DNA from: Cyclobacteriaceae bacterium
GTDB taxonomy: Bacteria > Bacteroidota > Bacteroidia > Cytophagales > Cyclobacteriaceae
Direction of reading: 5' to 3'
Assembly (NCBI GenBank): GCA_026129485.1
Contig: JAHCHY010000001.1
Coordinates: forward strand, 1-64,000
DNA: 64,000 nt
This document shows, one piece after another, positions 51,664 through 59,466 of this stretch; the stretch's first letter is position 1, and the number at the start of each line of letters is the position of its first letter. Position numbers and translations under genes: made by a program. The notes beneath the pieces are model-generated. The model had not been told where the DNA came from. It made no database searches and worked only from the letters and a program-made list of their open reading frames with translations.

Positions 51664-51759
51664 ATGACAATGCAATTACCTAAAACCAACAGCCGGATTT
51701 TTTTGGCCATTCTCCCGCACATGCGGGATGACCTTAAACAAAAAATTATAAACAGATGA
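51664..51759 (+). CDS. possible 31-aa leader peptide ORF overlapping the next start
   Basis: ATG at 51664 opens 31 codons whose TGA overlaps the ATG of the serine hydrolase (ATGA at 51756-51759). It contains an inverted repeat, CCCGCA/TGCGGG (51713-51727). Overlap and hairpin are compatible with translational coupling, but the peptide has no known relatives that I recognise and could be chance. Confidence 0.2.
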   Translation: MTMQLPKTNSRIFLAILPHMRDDLKQKIINR

Positions 51760-53084
51760 AGATAGCGTATAGCATTCTTTTTGGCGTGCTGCTGATCTTG
51801 TTTGTAGGCTTTATGTATTTGCCTTTGCAGGATGAAGCAACGCCCGCCATTTCGCCAGCAGGCCATACGGCATCTGAAGCGGATTCTGTGGAGATACCGG
51901 CCAAGCTTGTTACCACCATTTCAGTTGAAGCTACGCCCAACCCCTACCTGCAAAGCGTTATCCATTCTTACCAGGATTTTTTGTACCGGGCTATTGAAAA
52001 GGGAATGGCGCCAGGTGCAGCCGTTGCCATTGTATACGATACATCGGTAATTTTTTTAAAAGGTTTTGGCCTGAAACAGGCCGGCACTTCCGATTCTATT
52101 GATGTACACACCGTGTTCCGGCTTGGCTCAGTTTCCAAGTGCTTTGCATCGGTACTGGCCGGGGCCCTGGTCAGCGAGAACCTGATCAACTGGGATGATC
52201 CCATCTTAAAATACTACCCGCAGTTTCAACTGATTTCTCCCGAGCATACCGGCAAGGTTACTATCCGGCATGTGCTGTCGCACACTACTGGCCTGCCTTA
52301 CCATGCCTACACTAACATGATAGAAGAACATTTACCGCTTGATACGCTGCTGGCCAGCTTAAAAACCGTCAAGCTTTTTGGCGAGCCCGGCCAGGTTTAC
52401 AGCTACCAGAACGTAGGCTACAGCCTGATTGAGAAGGTGGTGGAAAATACCACGCACCAGACTTTTGAACGTGCTCTTACCGAAAAAGTATTCCACCCGC
52501 TGGGTATGTACAGCAGCTCGGCTTCTTACTTAGCCATCATCAATCATGATAATGTAGCCCAGCCGCATCACTTTGCCCGAAGGCATTGGGTGCCGGTACC
52601 TATATCGGATACGTATTACAATGTTTCTCCTGCCGGAGGTGTGAATGCCAGTATTGCCGATATGGCTTTGTGGCTAAGGGCCTTGCTTCAGCAGGATGAG
52701 GACCTGATGAGCGACACGGTGTTACACGAAATTTTTACTCCGCAGGTTAAAGCCATTTCGAAGAACAGGAATTTTAACCGCTGGAAACGGCCGCGCGCTT
52801 CGTACTATGCGTTGGGTTGGCGCGTAATTAATTTCAATAATGACCAGCTTTTGTACCACGGTGGTTATGTGAATGGTTACCGCAGCGAAGTAGCCATCGA
52901 TCAGAAAAACAAAATTGCGATTTGCGTGCTAACCAATTCGCCCGGCAACCTGGCCGATCTATCGGTTCCCGAATTTTTTAAACGTTATTCACAAAAAGCT
53001 GACTCCATCCTTTACTGGCAGGAACAGCGTAGCCCGGTTTGGGTGAAACACTCCAACCCGCATTCGCCTATATCACATCAATGA
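51756..53084 (+). CDS. serine hydrolase, class C beta-lactamase family
   Basis: 442 aa with an N-terminal membrane anchor or signal (I-L-F-G-V-L-L-I-L-F-V-G-F). Catalytic motifs: S-x-x-K in L-G-S-V-S-K-C-F, Y-x-N in Y-S-Y-Q-N-V-G-Y, and H-G-G in Y-H-G-G-Y-V. A peptidase or esterase acting on peptidoglycan or D-peptides is likely. Its TGA overlaps the ATG of the next gene. Confidence 0.88.
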   Translation: MKIAYSILFGVLLILFVGFMYLPLQDEATPAISPAGHTASEADSVEIPAKLVTTISVEATPNPYLQSVIHSYQDFLYRAIEKGMAPGAAVAIVYDTSVIFLKGFGLKQAGTSDSIDVHTVFRLGSVSKCFASVLAGALVSENLINWDDPILKYYPQFQLISPEHTGKVTIRHVLSHTTGLPYHAYTNMIEEHLPLDTLLASLKTVKLFGEPGQVYSYQNVGYSLIEKVVENTTHQTFERALTEKVFHPLGMYSSSASYLAIINHDNVAQPHHFARRHWVPVPISDTYYNVSPAGGVNASIADMALWLRALLQQDEDLMSDTVLHEIFTPQVKAISKNRNFNRWKRPRASYYALGWRVINFNNDQLLYHGGYVNGYRSEVAIDQKNKIAICVLTNSPGNLADLSVPEFFKRYSQKADSILYWQEQRSPVWVKHSNPHSPISHQ

Positions 53085-53704
53085 AGCGTTCCAAAGTAAT
53101 CCCGGTTATTCTTGTAGCGGCTATTGCGGCCTTCGTGATTTACTTCATGCAGGATAATGCGGCAACCGATGAGGGTTATGCAGAATTGATACAGAAGGAA
53201 CGCACAGAGATGGAAGAGTTTATGAAAAGCGGAGCAGGCTCACCCTTTGTACGGGATAGTATCTCCTTTGAGGGTTTAAAATTCTTTCCGGCCGATGTGC
53301 GTTATCGCATAAAAGCAAAGCTTAAACCCATTGAAGGCAAAAAGACAGTTATGCTAACCACCAGCGATGGCAAGGAGCAGAAATACCTGGAGTATGCTTT
53401 TGCTGTGTTTGAACTGGATGGCGTACAAAACCGGCTGCTGATCCTCGAAGTAATGGAAATGGGACCACAGCGCGGCAAGCTTTTCCTCGCCTTTTCAGAT
53501 GAAACCAGCGGCCGTGAAACGTATGGTGCCGGCCGGTACCTCGATGTGAAGAAAGTACCGGCTGCAAAATCTATTGAACTGGATTTTAACCTGGCCTACA
53601 ATCCATATTGCGCCTACACCGACAAATACTCCTGCCCGTTTCCACCCCGCGAAAACATTTTAAAAGTAGCCATCCGCGCGGGTGAGATGAGTTATCATCT
53701 GTAA
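53081..53704 (+). CDS. DUF1684-family exported protein
   Basis: 207 aa with an N-terminal membrane segment (V-I-P-V-I-L-V-A-A-I-A-A-F-V-I-Y-F). The signature N-P-Y-C-A-Y-T-D-K-Y-S-C-P-F-P-P-R-E-N-x-L near the end is DUF1684. Start by ATGA overlap with the serine hydrolase; an earlier frame from 53039 lies inside that gene. Function unknown. Confidence 0.85.
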   Translation: MKRSKVIPVILVAAIAAFVIYFMQDNAATDEGYAELIQKERTEMEEFMKSGAGSPFVRDSISFEGLKFFPADVRYRIKAKLKPIEGKKTVMLTTSDGKEQKYLEYAFAVFELDGVQNRLLILEVMEMGPQRGKLFLAFSDETSGRETYGAGRYLDVKKVPAAKSIELDFNLAYNPYCAYTDKYSCPFPPRENILKVAIRAGEMSYHL

Positions 53705-53707
53705 AGT

Positions 53708-53750
53708 CCTTTGTGTTTTTCTTCGTGGCTTAGTGCCTTCGTGGCCAAAA
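53708..53750 (+). repeat. short CTTCGTGG repeat-type intergenic sequence
   Basis: Two copies of CTTCGTGG occur 17 bp apart (53721-53728 and 53738-53745), with a related CCTTTGTG before them. Similar runs are scattered between genes in many Bacteroidota genomes; this is recollection. Between DUF1684 and pheT. Confidence 0.4.
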
Positions 53751-53819
53751 AACCAGATTGTACCTCCTTAGAAAAGACCTCTTAAACCCCTACTTTTGGG
53801 GTTCCTGATTTTCCATACC

Positions 53820-56249
53820 ATGAAGATTTCGTACAACTGGCTCAAACAATACATCGATATACCTGAATCGGCCGAAGAAATTGGCAAAGTGCTAACCGAC
53901 ACCGGCCTGGAAGTTGAAAGTGTGGAGCCATTTGAAACTATAAAAGGTGGTTTAAAAGGTTTGGTGATTGGCGAGGTGCTTACCTGCAGCAAACACCCCA
54001 ATGCCGATAAGCTTTCGGTTACTACTGTTAACGTGGGCGAACGAGTATTGCCAATTGTGTGCGGAGCAGCCAATGTAGCCGCAGGTCAAAAAGTAGTAGT
54101 GGCTTTGCCCGGTACAACCGTACATCCTGCAAAAGGAGAACCCTTCACCATTAAAGCCACTAAAATCAGGGGCGAAGTTTCGGAAGGAATGATTTGTGCC
54201 GAAGATGAAATCGGGTTGGGAGAAAGTCATGCCGGGATTATGGTGCTGGATACCCCTGTAGCCAACGGAACTCCTGCGGCCGAATTTTTTAACGTGCAGA
54301 CCGACTATGTGCTGGAAATCGGGCTAACCCCTAACCGGGCTGATGCGGCCTCGCACATCGGTGTGGCACGGGATATAAAGGCAGCAAAAAAGCGCAGTCT
54401 TACAGTTCCGGGCATTGACGCATTCAAAATTGAAAATAACAACCTGGCTATTGCGGTTGAAGTTGAGAATACCGCTGCATGTCCGCGATATTCGGCTGTA
54501 ACCATTTCAGGTATTACTGTGCAGGAATCGCCCGGGTGGCTGAAGAACAGGTTAAAATCTATTGGCCTCTCTCCTGTCAACAATATAGTCGATATCACCA
54601 ATTTCGTATTGCACGAAACCGGTCAGCCTTTACATGCTTTTGATGCCGACCTGGTTACCGGTAAAAAAGTAATTGTAAAAACATTGCCTGCCGGAACCAA
54701 ATTCAAAACACTTGACGATAAGGAACGTACGCTTACCACGAATGACCTGATGATCTGCAACACCGAAGAGCCCATGTGCATAGCAGGTGTATTTGGCGGC
54801 ATTAAATCAGGTATTAGCGAAAAAACCAAAAACATATTTTTGGAAAGCGCCTGCTTCTCGGCCGATTATATTCGCAAAACCGGTATGCATCACCAGTTAA
54901 AGACTGATGCATCGTTCCGTTTTGAAAGAGGCACCGACCCTAACCTTACCGTATACGCACTGAAGCGTGCCGCATTGCTGATCAGGGAAATTGCCGGTGG
55001 CGCTATTTCTTCAGAAGTGGTAGATATTTATCCCGTTAAAATTGAAAACAAACTAATTTCAGTCCAGGACAAGCACATTACCCGCTTAATCGGCAAAGCT
55101 GTTCCGCGCGAAGAGGTTTTTGCCATCCTTGAAAACCTTGAGATAACCATTGTGCAGCAAGAAGCCGAAGTGTTTACCGTTTCCGTACCTCCTTACCGGG
55201 TAGATGTTATACAAGAGACGGATGTAATTGAAGAAATCCTGCGCATTTACGGGTTTAACAATATCGAGCTTACCGAAACAGCAGGCACGGATTACCTGGC
55301 CGAGTTTCCCGAAAAGGATAGCAACAAATTTAAGCGCGCATTGAGCAGCCAGTTGGTGGCCAATGGGTTTTATGAAATCCTCACCAATTCGCTTACCAAC
55401 ATCGCTTACCAGCAAAAGCATAATCTTGCTTTCGGGGGCAACCCGGTTGAGATGCTGAACAAACTGAGCGAAGAACAGGGTATTTTACGCCAAACCATGC
55501 TGTTTACCGGTTTGGAAGTCTGCGCCTACAATATCAACCGCAAGCAGAAAGACCTGAAGCTGTTTGAATTTGGAAAAATCTACTGGAAGAACGAGGCCGG
55601 GGACGAGGTAACGAAACGCTACTCGGAAGAAGAACGAATTGCACTTTACATGAGCGGCAATACCGAAACCGAAAACTGGCAAAACCAAACAAAGGGCGTA
55701 ACCTATTACGACCTGGCGCAACAGGTAGTGCAATTGCTTGAAAAAGTGAACCTTGAAAATTTAAAACAGGAGAAACTAAACGATCCGTTGTTTGAATATG
55801 GCATGCAACTGCTGAAGGGCAACAAAGAAATCGGCAAGCTGGGTAAGGTAAAAACAAGCCTTACCAAAGATTTCGGCATTAAGCAGGAGATTTTTTATGC
55901 CGACCTGAATGCCGCCTTGCTTTTCAGGTCGGCAAACCCTAAGTTCGTTGTGCAGGAGGTTCCCAAATTTCCTGAAGTAAGACGCGATCTTTCGCTGGTA
56001 TTGGATAAACGGGTAACCTTCGATGAAATCAGGACCCTTGTATTGAGTACCGAGAAAAAATTAGTGAAAGAGATTATTGCGTTTGATGTATATGAGGGTG
56101 ATAAAATTCCTGCAGGTAAAAAAGCTTATGCATTAGGCTTTACCCTGTTGGATGAATCCAAAACCCTTACCGATGAGGAGATTGAAAAAGTGATGGCCCG
56201 GCTAATGGGGGCTTTTGAAGGAAAAATGGGGGCTGTGATCAGAAAATAG
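53820..56249 (+). CDS. pheT: phenylalanyl-tRNA synthetase beta subunit
   Basis: 809 aa. N-terminal M-K-I-S-Y-N-W-L-K-Q-Y-I-D, tRNA-binding fold (L-V-I-G-E-V-L-T-C-S-K-H-P-N-A-D-K-L), B5 domain, catalytic-like core (F-R-F-E-R-G-T-D-P), and the C-terminal anticodon-binding FDX-ACB domain (F-P-E-V-R-R-D-L-S-L-V-L-D). The start at 53820 matches the family; an earlier ATG at 53796 adds 8 residues. Confidence 0.97.
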   Translation: MKISYNWLKQYIDIPESAEEIGKVLTDTGLEVESVEPFETIKGGLKGLVIGEVLTCSKHPNADKLSVTTVNVGERVLPIVCGAANVAAGQKVVVALPGTTVHPAKGEPFTIKATKIRGEVSEGMICAEDEIGLGESHAGIMVLDTPVANGTPAAEFFNVQTDYVLEIGLTPNRADAASHIGVARDIKAAKKRSLTVPGIDAFKIENNNLAIAVEVENTAACPRYSAVTISGITVQESPGWLKNRLKSIGLSPVNNIVDITNFVLHETGQPLHAFDADLVTGKKVIVKTLPAGTKFKTLDDKERTLTTNDLMICNTEEPMCIAGVFGGIKSGISEKTKNIFLESACFSADYIRKTGMHHQLKTDASFRFERGTDPNLTVYALKRAALLIREIAGGAISSEVVDIYPVKIENKLISVQDKHITRLIGKAVPREEVFAILENLEITIVQQEAEVFTVSVPPYRVDVIQETDVIEEILRIYGFNNIELTETAGTDYLAEFPEKDSNKFKRALSSQLVANGFYEILTNSLTNIAYQQKHNLAFGGNPVEMLNKLSEEQGILRQTMLFTGLEVCAYNINRKQKDLKLFEFGKIYWKNEAGDEVTKRYSEEERIALYMSGNTETENWQNQTKGVTYYDLAQQVVQLLEKVNLENLKQEKLNDPLFEYGMQLLKGNKEIGKLGKVKTSLTKDFGIKQEIFYADLNAALLFRSANPKFVVQEVPKFPEVRRDLSLVLDKRVTFDEIRTLVLSTEKKLVKEIIAFDVYEGDKIPAGKKAYALGFTLLDESKTLTDEEIEKVMARLMGAFEGKMGAVIRK

Positions 56250-56323
56250 AAGTTGAACAGGGGGCTGGAACTTTCCAGGTTCGCAACCTTTTGAATTTTG
56301 AATTTGAAATCTATAACCAGGAT

Positions 56324-56620
56324 ATGGATCAGGAAACATTAAAGTCAGGCTTAAATGGGTTAGAACGGAAGGTGCTGGTATTGCTGAATGAACATAAATC
56401 GCTTAAGGACGAGGTTAAAGGCCTGAAACTTGAGAATCACGAGCTTAAGACTGATCTGCGCAGGCGCGATGAGCAGCTCCATCATTTTAAAAATCAGATT
56501 AAAATCACTAAGATTGTAGATCATATAAACCCGGAAGACGAAGGTGTTTCGGAATTGAAAAGGAAAGTAGACGAGTATATCCGCGAAATCGATAAGTGTA
56601 TTGCTCATTTGAGCAGATAA
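56324..56620 (+). CDS. coiled-coil protein encoded before zapA
   Basis: 98 aa, almost entirely coiled coil (L-N-E-H-K-S-L-K-D-E-V-K-G-L-K-L-E-N-H-E-L-K). Likely works with ZapA in cell division, like ZapB, because the pair is conserved side by side; this is inferred. A frame from 56291 gives 11 extra residues. Confidence 0.72.
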   Translation: MDQETLKSGLNGLERKVLVLLNEHKSLKDEVKGLKLENHELKTDLRRRDEQLHHFKNQIKITKIVDHINPEDEGVSELKRKVDEYIREIDKCIAHLSR

Positions 56621-56630
56621 CCCGGAGTTG

Positions 56631-56915
56631 ATGGAAGAATTATCCGTAAAAATAAAAATTGCCGACCGCGAGTACCCTATGAAGGTGAAGCGCAAGGAAG
56701 AAGAAAAAGTGCGTGCAGCCGGCAAGCTCATCAACGAAAAAATAAAGTATTACCGGGATCAGTTTGGTATTGACGATAAGCAAGACCTGCTGGCTATGGT
56801 AGCTTTCGATTGTTTGGTAGATAAAATGGCAGACGAAGAAAATCTGCAGCAGATAGACCAAACTGTGGTTGAAAAGGTAAACCACATCAACCAACTGGTT
56901 AGCCAGGCGCTCTAA
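56631..56915 (+). CDS. zapA: cell division protein ZapA
   Basis: 94 aa: short beta part (S-V-K-I-K-I-A-D-R-E-Y-P-M-K-V), then a long helix, as in ZapA, which crosslinks FtsZ filaments. The TTG at 56628 is directly before the ATG at 56631; ATG is preferred. In the gap to rny (56916-56994) no RNA gene was recognised. Confidence 0.88.
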   Translation: MEELSVKIKIADREYPMKVKRKEEEKVRAAGKLINEKIKYYRDQFGIDDKQDLLAMVAFDCLVDKMADEENLQQIDQTVVEKVNHINQLVSQAL

Positions 56916-56994
56916 GCCTTTCTTACAATTCCTCCTCTTAGTCATGGCCCCACAGGCCTTTCGGGTGTTTTTTAACACTTAAACTTTAATTAAC

Positions 56995-58590
56995 ATGTTA
57001 CTGAGAATAGGAATGCCCGCAGAGCCAGAGCTCATGATTATGGGGCTGTTTTTTCTGATCGTTGCCATTGTGATCGGTGTAATCGTTGGCGCATTGTTTT
57101 ACAGAAAGAAGCTGAAACGCAATCAGCAGGATGCCGAAGAAAAGGCAAAACTGATCATCAAAGAAGCCGAACTACAGGCTGAGAACATCAAGAAAGACAA
57201 GATTATCGAGGCCAAAGACAAGCTCTTTAAAATGAAACAGGAGTTTGAAGAGGAAGCCAACCGCAAGAAAAACCAGATCATCAGCAACGAGCAGAAAATC
57301 AAGCAGCGCGAAAGCCAGCTTTCAAAAGAGCTGGAAACACTAAAGCGCAAAGAGTCTGAGGTAGATGCGGAAAAGCAAAGCCTGGCCCATCAGCACGAGT
57401 TGGTGAAAAAACGTAAAGAAGAATTGGACAAGTTCAATGCGCAGAAAGTGGCGATGCTGGAAAACATCTCCAAGCTAACAGCAGACCAGGCCCGCGAACA
57501 ACTGGTAGAGTCATTAAAAGAAGAAGCGCATACTAAGGCCAGCTCGTTTATCAAAGACATTATGGAGCAGGCTAAACTCACCGCCACCAAAGAAGCCAAG
57601 AAAATTGTAGTAGAAACCATTCAGCGCACCGCTACCGAGCATGCTGTTGAAAACTGTGTTTCCATTTTCAATATTGAGAGCGATGATATCAAGGGTAAAG
57701 TAATCGGGCGCGAAGGCCGCAACATCCGTGCGCTGGAAGCCGCAACCGGTGTGGAGATTATTGTGGACGATACGCCTGAGGCGATCATTATCTCTGGGTT
57801 TGACCCGGTACGAAGAGAAATTGCCCGCCTGTCATTACACCGGCTGGTACAGGACGGCCGCATTCACCCGGCACGTATTGAAGAAATTGTGGCCAAAACC
57901 ACCAAGAACATTGAAGATGAAATTGTAGAGATTGGCGAACGTACCGTGATCGACCTCGGCATTCACGGTCTTGCCCCTGAGCTGGTAAAGATGGTAGGGC
58001 GCATGCGCTACCGTTCTTCTTACGGGCAAAACCTGCTGCAACACTCACGCGAAGTAGCCAACCTTTGCGCGATTATGGCTGCTGAGTTAGGCTTGAATGT
58101 AAAGCAAGCCAAGCGTGCCGGGCTGCTGCACGATATAGGCAAAGTATGGCCGGAAGAATTAGAGAAACCACATGCCATTGTAGGTATGGAGCTGGCACAG
58201 AAATACAAAGAGCACCCGGTTATCTGTAATGCGATTGGTGCGCACCACGATGAGATTGAGATGACCAGCATTATCTCGCCCATTGTGCAGGCCTGCGATG
58301 CCATTTCAGGTGCACGCCCCGGGGCAAGACGCGAGGTAATGGAACAATACATTAAACGCCTGAAAGAATTAGAGCAGGTAGGTTTAAGCTTTGAGGGCGT
58401 GGAAAAATGTTATGCCATACAGGCAGGCCGCGAGTTGCGCGTTTTGGTAGATGCTGAAAAGGCTACCGATGAACGGGCTGCCCAGCTTAGCTTTGATATT
58501 TCCCAAAAAATAGAAAAAGACATGCAGTACCCCGGCCAGATCAAGGTTACGGTAATCCGCGAAATGCGGAGTGTGGCTTACGCGAAGTAA
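56995..58590 (+). CDS. rny: ribonuclease Y
   Basis: 531 aa: N-terminal membrane helix ([18 protein letters not shown]), a long coiled coil to about residue 200, KH domain ([13 protein letters not shown]), and HD domain (A-G-L-L-H-D-I-G-K and G-A-H-H-D-E). Endoribonuclease that starts mRNA decay at the membrane. ATG at 57013 is an alternative start. Confidence 0.95.
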   Translation: MLLRIGMPAEPELMIMGLFFLIVAIVIGVIVGALFYRKKLKRNQQDAEEKAKLIIKEAELQAENIKKDKIIEAKDKLFKMKQEFEEEANRKKNQIISNEQKIKQRESQLSKELETLKRKESEVDAEKQSLAHQHELVKKRKEELDKFNAQKVAMLENISKLTADQAREQLVESLKEEAHTKASSFIKDIMEQAKLTATKEAKKIVVETIQRTATEHAVENCVSIFNIESDDIKGKVIGREGRNIRALEAATGVEIIVDDTPEAIIISGFDPVRREIARLSLHRLVQDGRIHPARIEEIVAKTTKNIEDEIVEIGERTVIDLGIHGLAPELVKMVGRMRYRSSYGQNLLQHSREVANLCAIMAAELGLNVKQAKRAGLLHDIGKVWPEELEKPHAIVGMELAQKYKEHPVICNAIGAHHDEIEMTSIISPIVQACDAISGARPGARREVMEQYIKRLKELEQVGLSFEGVEKCYAIQAGRELRVLVDAEKATDERAAQLSFDISQKIEKDMQYPGQIKVTVIREMRSVAYAK

Positions 58591-58611
58591 CACATGCCTT
58601 TTGACCTTGAC

Positions 58612-58645
58612 CCCTTCACTCCTGATCCACCTCGGGAGAGAAGGG
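58612..58645 (+). terminator. possible terminator after rny
   Basis: CCCTTC (58612-58617) pairs with GAAGGG (58640-58645), with an inner CTCC/GGAG stem. Only a short T run follows (TTT), so this is weak. The remainder of 58646-58764 shows no gene. Confidence 0.3.
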
Positions 58646-58764
58646 TTTGCGGAGTTTTTAGAGATGCCTTAAAGTTAAACCGCGAGCGTATTTTTTATTT
58701 TAACGGCACTATCGGGTTACATCCAAACTTCTACTTTTAGTGTCTGTATTAAAAAAAGCACCCG

Positions 58765-59466
58765 ATGGTTAAATACATAGTGATTGCCTTCACTTTACTA
58801 ACCGGTATTTCTTCAGCCCAGGTTACGCAGGAAATCAAAACCAATCCGGACGATCCGTTTATAGCCAGCCTGTACGACTCGCTAATCGGCAGCAACTTAA
58901 AAATCTACACCGGTAAAAAATTTTATGACCTCTTATCTAAAAAACAGGTTGAAGGCAACCTGTACTATCGCGATAATGACTGGACTACCGGTACACTGGG
59001 CTACGAGGGGCAGGTTTATTCTCATGTAACCATGCGCTACCACACTTTTCATGACAGGTTAACCATTCTAAAGCCAGGCGGATATGAAGCCATAGAAGTG
59101 CCTGAAAATAAGATTGATTTTTTTATACTTCATAACACTAAATTTATAAAACTCCTTGAGCCACGGGAAGGATACTATGCTGTTTTATATAATGGTAACA
59201 TTGGAATATTTGCCCGCCATTACACAAGCCGGCACGAGAAGAACCTTCTGATCACCGAACTTAAGGACAGGCAAAAGTATTACATAAAAAAAGATAACAC
59301 CATCACGCAGGTTAAATCCAAAGGTTCTGTTATGAAAGTTCTTGTTGAACAGCGAGCGGAGCTCAGAAAAGTTTTACGCCAACGAAAGATTATGTTTTCG
59401 CAAAATCGCGAGTTTGCACTTCAGTTGCTGGGAGAAGAGTTTGACCGTTTACAAAAACTTAAATGA
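58765..59466 (+). CDS. secreted protein of unknown function upstream of a TonB receptor
   Basis: 233 aa with signal peptide (I-V-I-A-F-T-L-L-T-G-I-S-S-A). No domain recognised. The C-terminus is basic and helical (R-A-E-L-R-K-V-L-R-Q-R-K-I-M-F). It overlaps the receptor gene by ATGA, so it belongs to that operon. Similar in outline to the protein at 20041-20730. Confidence 0.65.
   Translation: MVKYIVIAFTLLTGISSAQVTQEIKTNPDDPFIASLYDSLIGSNLKIYTGKKFYDLLSKKQVEGNLYYRDNDWTTGTLGYEGQVYSHVTMRYHTFHDRLTILKPGGYEAIEVPENKIDFFILHNTKFIKLLEPREGYYAVLYNGNIGIFARHYTSRHEKNLLITELKDRQKYYIKKDNTITQVKSKGSVMKVLVEQRAELRKVLRQRKIMFSQNREFALQLLGEEFDRLQKLK

Noticed and set aside
56916-56994. Possible 6S RNA gene next to zapA
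   Set aside because: In proteobacteria ssrS neighbours zapA, but only 79 bp are available here and no 6S-like long hairpin is visible.
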